Positions 13,814 to 21,192 of a stretch of DNA of 25,529 nt are shown here, one piece after another. Below the pieces are notes generated by a model. That model searched no databases, had not been told where the DNA came from, and saw nothing but the letters and a program-made list of their open reading frames with translations. The stretch's first letter is position 1, and the number at the start of each line of letters is the position of its first letter. Where the stretch lies: positions 1-25,529 of the forward strand of contig JADKBN010000024.1 in the NCBI GenBank assembly GCA_016715065.1, written 5' to 3'. This DNA is from Fibrobacterota bacterium (GTDB lineage: Bacteria; Fibrobacterota; Fibrobacteria; UBA5070). Both the position numbers and the translations under genes were made by a program.

Positions 13814-14527
13814 ATGCGGATCCATTTTTTCGAGCACTCCGATATCGAAGGCATCGGAACCTTCGAAGACCTTTTGTTCGAGCGCACCTGGAGCGCCACC
13901 CACACCCGGTGGGACCTGAACCAGACTCCACCGGATCCGTCCCAGTGGGACTTGTTGGTGGTCATGGGCGGCCCCATGAATGTCTACGAGGATGCGAACC
14001 ATCCTTGGCTGGTGGCGGAAAAAGCCTACCTAGACCGGGTTCTGGCTTTGGGCCTGCCGGTGTTGGGGGTTTGCCTGGGCGCACAGCTCCTGGCAGAGCG
14101 ATTGGGCGCCGAGGTCACCCGCAACGAATACACCGAGATCGGCTGGAGCGAACTCATGCTGGAGCCAGCCATGCGAGCCCCTGGCGCGTTGTTCGACCAC
14201 ATGCCCGCCGTGGCCAGCGTGTTCCAGTGGCACGGCGACACGTTCGCCATCCCGCAGGGCGCAGACAGGATCGGATCCACCGAAGCCTGCAGGAACCAAG
14301 GGTTTGTCAAAGGCAACACCGTGGCCCTGCAATTTCATCTGGAATTGGAGCCGGATGCACTACGAGGACTGGTCCGCGCACAGCCGCATTTCCGGGGCCC
14401 ATTCATCCAAAAACCGGATGCTTTCTTGGCCAACGCGGTGGGGTTTCGGACCAATCGAGACTGGCTCGGCGCTATTTTGGACAAGATGGCCAAACGGGTC
14501 CAGCCTGTCGCATCAATCAAAGGCTAG
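13814..14527 (+). CDS. Class I glutamine amidotransferase (GMP synthase-like, stand-alone)
   Basis: A 237-residue protein of the GATase1 family. Nucleophile Cys87 is in VLGVCLGAQLLAE, and the other triad members are His175 and Glu177 in ALQFHLELE. VVMGGPMNVYED (49-60) is the oxyanion region, and FQWHGDTFAIPQGADRI (137-153) is the pattern of the stand-alone GuaA-like amidotransferases. Such proteins release ammonia from glutamine or cleave gamma-glutamyl bonds; the acceptor here is unknown. There is no synthetase partner next to it. The ATG at 13814 fits the family start (MRIHFFEH) and the TATTTT box 8 nt before it; an ATG 24 nt upstream is possible. It converges on the EcsC-family gene, overlapping by 4 nt. 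Confidence 0.85.
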   Translation: MRIHFFEHSDIEGIGTFEDLLFERTWSATHTRWDLNQTPPDPSQWDLLVVMGGPMNVYEDANHPWLVAEKAYLDRVLALGLPVLGVCLGAQLLAERLGAEVTRNEYTEIGWSELMLEPAMRAPGALFDHMPAVASVFQWHGDTFAIPQGADRIGSTEACRNQGFVKGNTVALQFHLELEPDALRGLVRAQPHFRGPFIQKPDAFLANAVGFRTNRDWLGAILDKMAKRVQPVASIKG

Positions 14528-15228
14528 GGCCTCTCGGCGATTTCTTCCGCCAGAGGGACCTTCTCCAGATTCACTTCCACGCGAAAGCCGATCGGCTGCT
14601 GGAAGGGTTTGCCGAAAAACAGATGCTTGGCGATCCGCCCCACGGCCCGAGTCGCGAAGCCATCGATCCCTGCGCCAATGACACCTCCCGCCAACGGGGC
14701 GAGCTTCACCAGGTTTTTGGCTCCTGATTGTGCCCATTGCACCGCCAAGCGTTTTCCGATCGCCTTTTCCACCGACCAGACGACTTTGGCCGCCAACGCC
14801 TCCACCACCGATCTCGTGATCCGGGTGCCCAGACTCACCCCGAGATTCTTCAAGACCCCTTTGGCCGCGTTCCCGCACAGGCAAGCCATCACCAATACGC
14901 GCACCTGCGGGTCTCGTGGATCGTGGCCGGCCATGCGGGCGATCGCCAGAATCAGCCGGGTTTGGACCAACAATCCGGAGGTCAAGCTCGCCGGCAAGGT
15001 GACGGGCAGGGCGATCCAGCCTCCCAAACCGGTCAAAAACCCGGTGGTGCCGCTCAGAAGGGCCTGCGAACGGATCAGGCTATCCACCTTCTGCTCCAAT
15101 TCGCCGGGCTTTTCCAGGTAGGTCCGGGCGAGCTTGTCGGCGGAAGCCATCGTGCCCAAGCCGGATAAGGCACGCTCGTAGACCCAATCGAAGATTCCCT
15201 TGACCCTGGCTTCGGAGAGGATTCGCAT
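14524..15228 (-). CDS. EcsC-family protein
   Basis: A 234-residue protein. Its layout, an N-terminal helical part (FDWVYERALSGLG), a glycine- and alanine-rich hydrophobic centre (TTGFLTGLGGWIALPVTLPA) and a second hydrophobic hairpin (LVKLAPLAGGVIGAGIDGFA, then TRAVGRIAK), is that of the EcsC family. Family members are membrane-associated and of unknown biochemical role; EcsC of Bacillus belongs to an ABC-transporter locus, but there is no such transporter here. The ATG follows a TAGTTT box by 6 nt with no ribosome site. folE2 starts divergently 82 nt away. The family call rests on overall pattern, not on a catalytic motif. Confidence 0.7.
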   Translation of the reverse strand: MRILSEARVKGIFDWVYERALSGLGTMASADKLARTYLEKPGELEQKVDSLIRSQALLSGTTGFLTGLGGWIALPVTLPASLTSGLLVQTRLILAIARMAGHDPRDPQVRVLVMACLCGNAAKGVLKNLGVSLGTRITRSVVEALAAKVVWSVEKAIGKRLAVQWAQSGAKNLVKLAPLAGGVIGAGIDGFATRAVGRIAKHLFFGKPFQQPIGFRVEVNLEKVPLAEEIAERP

Positions 15229-15234
15229 GGGTTC

Positions 15235-15240
15235 AAACTA
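15235..15240 (-). promoter_or_regulatory. -10 box giving a probable leaderless mRNA (EcsC-family gene)
   Basis: On the minus strand TAGTTT lies 6 nt before the ATG at 15228 with no ribosome-binding site between. Confidence 0.4.
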
Positions 15241-15310
15241 CACGCCGCGAACGATCCTCGCGTCGTTGTGCCGCCACGAGGCTCCGCGAGCTTGTAGATT
15301 TGCCTGCGAA

Positions 15311-16120
15311 ATGTCCATATCTGCAGCCCTTCCCGACGTCCAGTCGGAATCCAGCCGTCCCGCCCGCACCGAAGTCGTGGCGGGCATCGATCACGTCCGC
15401 ATCCTTCTCAGCCTGCCCTCGGGCGAACGGACCGTGGCCACCCTCGAACTGGTCGCCCGCGTGCCGACCGGCCAACGCGGCGTGCACATGAGCCGCCTGT
15501 ACCGGACCTTCGCGCCGGATGGTCGGATCGAACTCTCGGATTTCGAAGACCGCATCCGTGCCACCGCCGCCACCCAGGATTCCGTGGAACTGATCGCCAC
15601 TCTTTCGTGGGAGCAATTGGTGGAACGCGCCGCTCCCGCCACGGGCTCGTTGGGATTCCACCCGATCAAGCTCCAACTTCGCGCTTGGTGGACGCCTGGC
15701 GATCTGGTGGTGGCCACCCGGTTGGAATCGGCGGCGATGCTGGCCTGTCCGTGCTCCAAGGCGCTTTCGGAAGACCTCGGATTCCACAACCAGCGCGGGA
15801 TCTTGCAGGCCGAAGTTTTGGGAAACCAATTCCACCGGACCACCGATCTGCTCGCCTGCCTGGACGATGCGGCCTCCAACCGTGTCCATCCGGTGCTGCG
15901 CCGCGAAGACGAAAAGGAAGTGATCGACGTGTTGTCGCGCCGCAATTCCTTCCGGTTCGTGGAAGACGCCGCCAGCCTGATGCTGGAAGGGCTGGAAGCC
16001 GCGGGCTTTGGAGGCATCTCGCTGCACGTGCGTTCCATGGAAAGCATCCATGCCCACGACGCGGTGGCCTGGGCCGGACCGCGCGGACAAGAAATGTCCG
16101 AAGGGATCCGCGTCGGATGA
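15311..16120 (+). CDS. folE2: GTP cyclohydrolase FolE2 (type IB)
   Basis: Catalyses the same reaction as FolE but from the separate COG1469 family, which can use metals other than zinc and in many bacteria serves under zinc shortage. It has 269 residues. Motifs: AGIDHVRILLSL (24-35), RGVHMSRLYR (56-65), ACPCSKALSE (145-154) with the metal-binding Cys, FHNQRG (158-163), and a C-terminal RREDEKEVIDVL region. The ATG at 15311 is chosen because the family begins close to the DV-Q-S-E segment; the frame is open 111 nt further up, but that part overlaps the divergent EcsC-family start. I saw no Zur-like palindrome in the 82-nt gap. dacB starts inside its stop (ATGA). Confidence 0.95.
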   Translation: MSISAALPDVQSESSRPARTEVVAGIDHVRILLSLPSGERTVATLELVARVPTGQRGVHMSRLYRTFAPDGRIELSDFEDRIRATAATQDSVELIATLSWEQLVERAAPATGSLGFHPIKLQLRAWWTPGDLVVATRLESAAMLACPCSKALSEDLGFHNQRGILQAEVLGNQFHRTTDLLACLDDAASNRVHPVLRREDEKEVIDVLSRRNSFRFVEDAASLMLEGLEAAGFGGISLHVRSMESIHAHDAVAWAGPRGQEMSEGIRVG

Positions 16121-17967
16121 GTTTTCCGAAGCTGGGCTTGGCGCTCGCGATCGGATTGTTCTGGTCTTGCGCCGCGGCCCCCATGCATGCCCCCCCCCTG
16201 CCCGTCCGACCGGTCGCCACGGCCTGTTCCACCCAATCCACCACACCCTGCCCGGTGGCGCCGGACCCGCGCACCCGGGGCTTGCCCAAAGGTGCGGACA
16301 CGGCGTTGTGGGTGGCGATGGATTCCCTGCTGGAGGCCGATTTCGCACCTTCCGGCGGAGTGGTCGGGGCCTACGTGGCGCGCCTTTCCGACTCCACCGC
16401 GCTGTGGCAGAAAAACCCCGACACCCGCATGCTCCCGGCCAGCACCCAGAAGGTGTACACCGCGGTCGCCGGCGTCTCGCTCTTGGGATCTCAGTTTCGG
16501 TGGCGCACCACGCTGTGGCGGACAGGATCCGTCCACGGCGCGGAACTGAAAGGCGACCTTGTCCTGGAAGGCGGCGGAGACCCCACCTTGGGCGCCGAGA
16601 GCGGCGCGCTGTCGATTTTTGTCGGGGCTCTGAAAAAGCAGGGCATCGAGACCGTGACCGGGAACCTGGTGGCCCTGGACACGGTGGCCGGACGCAACCT
16701 TGAAGCCTGGCCGGGGGGCTGGACCGTCGCCAGTGCCAAGGACGGCTACGGCGCTCCCGTGGTGGGCCTCAACTGGAACCAAAATCGCATCGGCGACCGC
16801 GCCGTGTTGGAGCCGCGGCGAGAAGCACTGAAGGCGTTGCGCGCATCGCTTCTGGCCAAAGGGATCACCGTCAAGGGGACAGACACCACCGTGCGGGTGC
16901 GCGGCGATTCCCTGACCTCCCGCCGCAGCTTCACCCGGGTGGCCAGCGTGGCCAGTCCCGCCTTGGAACAGGTCCTGCGCACCTGTCTGCGCGAATCCGT
17001 GAATCCGTTCGCGGAAAGCGTGATCTTGGGTCTGGGGTTGTGGCGCAGAGGTCCCGCTCGCGAGGCCGGCTTGCGCCGCATCCGCGAGTGGCTCCAAAAA
17101 CAAGGAATGGATCCGGAAAAGATGGTGGTCGACGACGGCTCCGGTTTGTCGCGCTACGACCTCACCACCGCCCGCCAGATGTCGCAATTTCTGGCCCGCG
17201 ACGCCCGCAACGACGGCATCTTGCTGCGGCTGTTGGCCAGGGGAGGTGAAGGCACGCTGCGCAAGCGATTCGCCCTGTTCGGGGATCCATCGCAGGTGCT
17301 GGCCAAAACGGGCACGCTGGACGGAGTCGCCAATCTCACGGGCTACCTGGTCCGCCCCACCGACACGCTCGTGTTCACCTTCCTGTGCAGCGGATACTCG
17401 GGCCAGACCCGTCCCGTCCGCGAACTCCACGACCGCTGGCTCGCCCGACTCCAGGGTCTGCCCCTGGTGCGCCCGGACACCCTCCTCGATTCGGGCACGG
17501 TGGACATTTCCCGTCCCATGGGCCCGCCCACCGGTTGGGCGGATTCTGCCAAATTCCGTCCGCGATTCCCGCCTCCGCTGGTCACGCCGCCGCCACCGCC
17601 TGCCAAATCGGGCCCCGAGCAAGCCCCGGCCCAGGACACGCTGTTGCCCCCTCCGTTGCCGGACAGCGCGGTTTCGCAGACCACGGATCCGGTGCCTCCC
17701 CCGCCCGGGGCCTTGGCACCACCCGACACAGCCACACATCCTTATGGCCAACCCACCTTGCCAGCCGCGATGCCAGCCGCCCCACCTCCCGTGGTCGCCC
17801 CGGACACGACCTCGCGCGCTCCCGTGCGCGATTCGTCGCAAACCAAGCCTCGCGCGACACCGATGGTGCCTGTGGAATCCCCACCAACCCTGGATCAGTC
17901 CATCATCGACAATTCCGACCCGCTGGACTCCTTCCCGCGACCCTTCGATCCAGACAAAATCCAATAA
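16117..17967 (+). CDS. dacB: D-alanyl-D-alanine carboxypeptidase/endopeptidase, PBP4 (S13) type, with a proline-rich tail
   Basis: Periplasmic penicillin-binding protein that trims peptidoglycan side chains or cuts cross-links. It has 616 residues. An N-terminal export signal (LGLALAIGLFWSCAAAP) contains Cys18, but the residues before it do not make a clean lipobox. Active-site motifs are SxxK S-T-Q-K (109-112), SxN S-V-N (294-296) and KTG (397-399) in LAKTGTLDGVANLTGYL. The region between the first two motifs holds the family's large inserted domains (VLEGGGDPTLGA, VVDDGSGLSRYD). After about residue 450, roughly 165 residues are low-complexity Pro/Ala/Asp/Thr, an unusual addition that may span the periplasm or wall. 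Its ATG overlaps the folE2 stop. A hairpin follows 2 nt after its stop. Confidence 0.95.
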   Translation: MSFPKLGLALAIGLFWSCAAAPMHAPPLPVRPVATACSTQSTTPCPVAPDPRTRGLPKGADTALWVAMDSLLEADFAPSGGVVGAYVARLSDSTALWQKNPDTRMLPASTQKVYTAVAGVSLLGSQFRWRTTLWRTGSVHGAELKGDLVLEGGGDPTLGAESGALSIFVGALKKQGIETVTGNLVALDTVAGRNLEAWPGGWTVASAKDGYGAPVVGLNWNQNRIGDRAVLEPRREALKALRASLLAKGITVKGTDTTVRVRGDSLTSRRSFTRVASVASPALEQVLRTCLRESVNPFAESVILGLGLWRRGPAREAGLRRIREWLQKQGMDPEKMVVDDGSGLSRYDLTTARQMSQFLARDARNDGILLRLLARGGEGTLRKRFALFGDPSQVLAKTGTLDGVANLTGYLVRPTDTLVFTFLCSGYSGQTRPVRELHDRWLARLQGLPLVRPDTLLDSGTVDISRPMGPPTGWADSAKFRPRFPPPLVTPPPPPAKSGPEQAPAQDTLLPPPLPDSAVSQTTDPVPPPPGALAPPDTATHPYGQPTLPAAMPAAPPPVVAPDTTSRAPVRDSSQTKPRATPMVPVESPPTLDQSIIDNSDPLDSFPRPFDPDKIQ

Positions 17968-17995
17968 AAAAAGCCCGTCCAAATGGACGGGCTTT
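17964..17995 (-). terminator. Intrinsic terminator, mainly for the minus-strand gene at 18021-18320
   Basis: An 11-bp stem, AAAGCCCGTCC (17970-17980) with GGACGGGCTTT (17985-17995), and a 4-nt loop. On the minus strand it is followed by an unbroken T run, a classical rho-independent terminator. On the plus strand it directly follows the dacB stop but ends TTTCC, so it should work less well there. Confidence 0.88.
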
Positions 17996-18020
17996 CCAAG
18001 AACCAGCGACCAAGGATCTT

Positions 18021-18320
18021 TTAGTGAGCCTTGGTGGAAGTCGCGCGTCGGCCTGCTTCCGGGGCAACGGTAGCGGGAGCCACGGTCTCCGGAGCAACGG
18101 CCATGGACTTGGCGCTCATGGTGTAGAACAAGGTGACCTTCTGTCCCAGGCGAACGTCGCCGAGGGAGCCATCCTTGGCGATTTCCCACTTCTCGTTGCC
18201 CTTTTGGATCACGATGACATCGTTGCCGATCTCGAGGACTTTTCCGGTGACCTGGTAGGCCTTGGATGCGGCGAAAGTGGTGGAGGCGGCGAGGATGAGA
18301 GCCAGTGCGATGCGCTTCAT
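18021..18320 (-). CDS. Small secreted protein of unknown function
   Basis: A 99-residue protein with a clean signal peptide (MKRIALALILAASTTFAAS, cleavage likely after about 18). The mature part has a short beta-rich region (YQVTGKVLEIGNDVIVIQKG, then NEKWEIAKDG) resembling a small OB- or SH3-like barrel, then an Ala/Pro/Val/Thr tail. I do not recognise a family. The ATG at 18320 is supported by GGAG 8 nt upstream; the frame extends 60 nt further up but without a ribosome site. It lies 61 nt downstream of the phosphorylase-like gene on the same strand. TTGACG at 18385-18380 might be a -35 of its own, but no good -10 follows. A strong terminator lies beyond its stop. Confidence 0.8.
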   Translation of the reverse strand: MKRIALALILAASTTFAASKAYQVTGKVLEIGNDVIVIQKGNEKWEIAKDGSLGDVRLGQKVTLFYTMSAKSMAVAPETVAPATVAPEAGRRATSTKAH

Positions 18321-18381
18321 TGTTTGATCTCCTGAAGGAATTTGATGATCCCTGGTATTGGGGCCTACTGAAAATAACACG

Positions 18382-19038
18382 TCAAAGCCGACTGATCAAC
18401 GAGTAGATCCCCATTTCACATTCGCGGGCCCCCTGAAACAACGCAGCATCCCTTCCTGGGGCCTTTGGGGATAGGTCCACTTCCATGGGATCCAGAACAA
18501 ACCTGACCACCGCATGCCCCAGCTCCAGCTCAATGCAAGGCCGGCATAAAACGGCCGAATCCTGGTCCACCGCGATGGCACCGTAGCCGTGGCCGGATTC
18601 CTGCTTGTGGCTGGGGGTCACGCAGGGGACTTCCGTGGTCAGAAATTTGCCGGCACGCACTTCTGAACCCAATGCCTTCTGGACGGCCTTCAAGGAAAGG
18701 GCACGGGTAGGTTGGGGCAGATGGGGTCCCAACCTTGGATCCAAGATTTCGTTGGCGTAAAGAGCCAGCGCGCAGGGAAAATTGGGCTCCAAGCCGCCGC
18801 AGCCGCCCGTGATCAAAACTTCGGTGGGAGGGACGTCTTCCAGCAAAAAGCTTCGCAATTGGTTCTCGCCTGGCAGTTCTGGATCTACCCAAAGCAGGTC
18901 CCAGGAACTCAGCCCTTTTGCGGTTTTGCTGTTGGGGGACATCCAAATGGAACCATCCGGACGGGCGATGGCCGTATGGGTACCCACCCGGCCACGACGG
19001 CTTTCTCTGCGAGGCCCTGGACATACACACAATCGCAT
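18382..19038 (-). CDS. Nucleoside phosphorylase/nucleosidase-like protein (PNP/MTAN superfamily)
   Basis: A 218-residue protein. ITGGCGGLEPNFPCALALYA (76-95) matches the G-x-x-G-G-L segment of the purine nucleoside phosphorylase superfamily. AIAVDQDSAVLCRPC (154-168), followed by LELGHAVVRFVLDP (171-184), matches the late A-x-D-M-E-S-x-x-hydrophobic and R-x-hydrophobic-S/L-D segments that bind the ribose and base. The usual Met-Glu of that motif is Gln-Asp here. Closest in style to the short HpnG-type and MTA/SAH nucleosidase-like members. The reaction, removal of a nucleobase or similar, is inferred. The ATG is preceded by a TACTAT box 7 nt upstream and diverges from the 19090 regulator. I am fairly sure of the superfamily, not of the substrate. 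Confidence 0.6.
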   Translation of the reverse strand: MRLCVCPGPRRESRRGRVGTHTAIARPDGSIWMSPNSKTAKGLSSWDLLWVDPELPGENQLRSFLLEDVPPTEVLITGGCGGLEPNFPCALALYANEILDPRLGPHLPQPTRALSLKAVQKALGSEVRAGKFLTTEVPCVTPSHKQESGHGYGAIAVDQDSAVLCRPCIELELGHAVVRFVLDPMEVDLSPKAPGRDAALFQGARECEMGIYSLISRL

Positions 19039-19045
19039 CCCCTCA

Positions 19046-19051
19046 ATAGTA
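19046..19051 (-). promoter_or_regulatory. -10 box for the phosphorylase-like gene (probable leaderless mRNA)
   Basis: TACTAT on the minus strand ends 7 nt before the ATG at 19038. It shares the 51-nt divergent gap with the box at 19076-19081. Confidence 0.4.
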
Positions 19052-19075
19052 GCGACAGACTCCCCGCGATGGGGC

Positions 19076-19081
19076 TATCTT
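19076..19081 (+). promoter_or_regulatory. -10 box for the 19090 gene (probable leaderless mRNA)
   Basis: TATCTT ends 8 nt before the ATG. GCGACA lies 18 nt upstream as a possible -35. No ribosome-binding site is present. Confidence 0.5.
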
Positions 19082-19089
19082 AGCACGCG

Positions 19090-20292
19090 ATGGACTCCAC
19101 TCCAGAAGCATCCGCCTCCATCGCCAAACCGATGGGACCTTGGGTTCTCCAAGCTCTGACCCTGAGCGAGTGCCCGTTGCACCGTGTCGGCGACCGCCTT
19201 CTGGTACGCCCGCCCGCGCTGCACCACGCCGACACCGGCTGCTGCCTGGTGCCGTTTCTGAAGCTTCGAAAGTTGCTGCGCGAAGGACACGACGGCGATG
19301 TCCACTGCTCCTGGAACGATTGCCACGGACTCTGGGCCGCCACCCGCGAGGACGAGGACGCCCACCAAGGCTGGGACACGGCCTCGCTGGAAACCGAGCT
19401 GGAAGGTCGGCCATTTTTATTGCAGTTGCCGCAGGCTGTGGCCATGGCCTTGCTCAATTCCGGCACCCGCTCCAGTTCGCCTGCCGGGACGGTCATCCTC
19501 ACCGACGGCCAGGTCAACGACGAACTTTATGTGGTGGTCCAAGGCAGCTTGGAGGTGATGGAAGGCGACTTGCGGGTCTCTTCCATCCGTCGCGGCGAGT
19601 GTTTTGGAGAACTGTCCGTGCTGACCCGCCAACCGGTGTCCAACACGGTGCGCACAGCCAGCGACTGCACCATGGTTTCCATTCCACGCGACCGTTTTTT
19701 GGAACTGCTCACTCGCTTTGGCGCACTGGGATCGCTCCTGAATCGGCTCCTCGCCCGCCGCCTGCGGGCCTCCAACCAGCAACTGGAAAACATCCTCAGG
19801 CCAGGAATCTGGGGCAACCTCGAGGTCTTCCCGTTCCTGTCGGTGGTGCAGAGCATCCAAGCTGGCTCCATGACCGGCCTTCTGACCATCACCCGTCCGC
19901 GCGGCCGGGCCGTGTTCGGCTTCGACAAAGGTCGCTTGCGTCACGGGGTGGTCGGGACCGTGTCGGGCGAGGATTCCCTCCTGGAAATCTTCCGTTGGAC
20001 CTCCGGTATTTTCCGGTTCCAAGACGAACCCATGCAGCTGGAAATCAACATCCAGGGCGAGACCATGGCCGTGCTGCTGGACGCCTTGCGGCGATTCGAT
20101 GAAATCCAGCAATCCGAAAGCGCGAGCCTCACCTCCACCAAAGGCTATGCGGTGGACTCGTCGCTTTCCGACACCCGCTGGGACCCGCAGCCAGCGGAAG
20201 AGGACGACATCGGGTCCACCCAAGTGGATCCCGACGGCACCAGCGAATTCGAAATCGGCGACACCGGAATCGTTCCACCTCGACGCACCTGA
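19090..20292 (+). CDS. Regulator with a cyclic-nucleotide-binding-like domain and a DUF4388 (PATAN) domain
   Basis: A 400-residue cytosolic protein with three parts. Residues 15-105 have six or so Cys/His (CPLHRVGDRL, GCCLVP, VHCSWNDCHGLW) and an unknown fold. Residues 115-225 are a cyclic-nucleotide-binding-type barrel (SPAGTVILTDGQVNDELYVV at 130-149, RRGECFGELSVLTRQPVSNT at 167-186), but the Arg that binds the cyclic phosphate in the P-R-x-A-T motif is not there, so ligand binding is doubtful. Residues 243-350 fit DUF4388/PATAN (NLEVFPFLSVVQSIQAGSMT, GLLTITRPRGRAVFGFDKGR, then WTSGIFRF). The tail is acidic. There is no DNA-binding helix-turn-helix, so it probably acts by protein contacts in signalling rather than as a Crp-type activator. 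Transcribed divergently from the phosphorylase-like gene. Confidence 0.78.
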   Translation: MDSTPEASASIAKPMGPWVLQALTLSECPLHRVGDRLLVRPPALHHADTGCCLVPFLKLRKLLREGHDGDVHCSWNDCHGLWAATREDEDAHQGWDTASLETELEGRPFLLQLPQAVAMALLNSGTRSSSPAGTVILTDGQVNDELYVVVQGSLEVMEGDLRVSSIRRGECFGELSVLTRQPVSNTVRTASDCTMVSIPRDRFLELLTRFGALGSLLNRLLARRLRASNQQLENILRPGIWGNLEVFPFLSVVQSIQAGSMTGLLTITRPRGRAVFGFDKGRLRHGVVGTVSGEDSLLEIFRWTSGIFRFQDEPMQLEINIQGETMAVLLDALRRFDEIQQSESASLTSTKGYAVDSSLSDTRWDPQPAEEDDIGSTQVDPDGTSEFEIGDTGIVPPRRT

Positions 20293-20303
20293 GGCGCAGT
20301 GGC

Positions 20304-20309
20304 TAGCTT
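20304..20309 (+). promoter_or_regulatory. -10 box for the 20317 gene (probable leaderless mRNA)
   Basis: TAGCTT ends 7 nt before the ATG at 20317. TCGACG lies 18 nt upstream as a weak -35. The box overlaps the possible earlier GTG start at 20299, which argues for the later ATG. Confidence 0.45.
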
Positions 20310-20316
20310 AGCTGCC

Positions 20317-21186
20317 ATGAGCTCTCCATCGTCCAAATCCAGCCCGCGCAAACCCAAGGGCCCCCACCCTTCGGACCTCCATCCCCCACAGCCGGTGGTC
20401 GCCTGGAACGATGCCCGACTGCCCGCCGGTTGGGAATGGGATTTCCCGGCACGGCTTCTGCCCACGCGCCGCGACGAGACTTCCGAGGGGCTTTCCACAC
20501 GCATGGATTCCCTGCTGGTGGAAGCGATCCGCGAAAGCTATGCGCAAACCAAGCCGGGCTCGCCCACACCCGCCATGCGCGAAGCCGTGGAGGCCTTCCA
20601 CGAGGTTTATGGACAATTTCTGCACCACAACATCTCGGCCAATTCCATCCACGTCTCGTGCGGCCGGGGATGTTCGCGGTGCTGCCACCATTTCGTCACG
20701 TCCGTGCACGCCATCGAGGTGCTTTGTTTCTATGAATCGATCCGCGAACGCAATGACCTGGAATCGCTGATGGAAGCCTGCAAGAAGCGCACGGAAGATT
20801 TCGAGGGATGGAAGGAATTCTGCGAAGAGACCTATCCCGACCAGACCCCTTCCAAGCGCGAAGACCTGGCCTTGGAGCATTATTACGACGAACGCAACCC
20901 GTGTCCGTTCCTGGCCGGCGACGGCGCTTGCGGCGTGTACCAAGCCCGCCCTCTCACCTGCCGCATGTACCTGGCCAGTTCCGCTCCCTCGTTTTGCGAA
21001 GCCGAAAACATCACGGATCTGGACGCAGACGTGTTCACCATCCCCCCTGACGAATCCATCGCCGAGCGCATGGCCCGGGTGGATCGCGCGGTGGATTTCT
21101 GGGGGCATTCGCCCGACTTGTACCGATCGCTCCAGCGCTTGCACGAATGGCGCAAACGCTGGCTCGATCCAGCCCAAGAAACCTGA
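20317..21186 (+). CDS. YkgJ-family cysteine-cluster protein
   Basis: A 289-residue protein. VSCGRGCSRCCHHFVTSVHA (113-132) gives the C-x3-C-x2-CC cluster (Cys115, 119, 122, 123). About 110 residues later, NPCPFLAGDGACGVYQARPL followed by TCRMY supplies three more cysteines in the classical YkgJ/UPF0153 order, C-P-x-L...C-x-I/V-Y-x-x-R-P-x-x-C-R. The family is thought to bind zinc or an iron-sulfur cluster; no reaction is established. The N-terminal 60 residues are basic and proline-rich and not part of the family core. No membrane segment or signal peptide. It converges on the dehydrogenase gene with only 6 nt between stops. Confidence 0.85.
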   Translation: MSSPSSKSSPRKPKGPHPSDLHPPQPVVAWNDARLPAGWEWDFPARLLPTRRDETSEGLSTRMDSLLVEAIRESYAQTKPGSPTPAMREAVEAFHEVYGQFLHHNISANSIHVSCGRGCSRCCHHFVTSVHAIEVLCFYESIRERNDLESLMEACKKRTEDFEGWKEFCEETYPDQTPSKREDLALEHYYDERNPCPFLAGDGACGVYQARPLTCRMYLASSAPSFCEAENITDLDADVFTIPPDESIAERMARVDRAVDFWGHSPDLYRSLQRLHEWRKRWLDPAQET

Positions 21187-21192
21187 TCGCGC

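Noticed and set aside
18315..18365. AATTTGATGATCC near the small secreted gene resembles the left-end repeat
   Set aside because: Only about 12 bases match, with no GCCTAAC or other repeat blocks near it, and it lies in the leader of an ordinary gene.
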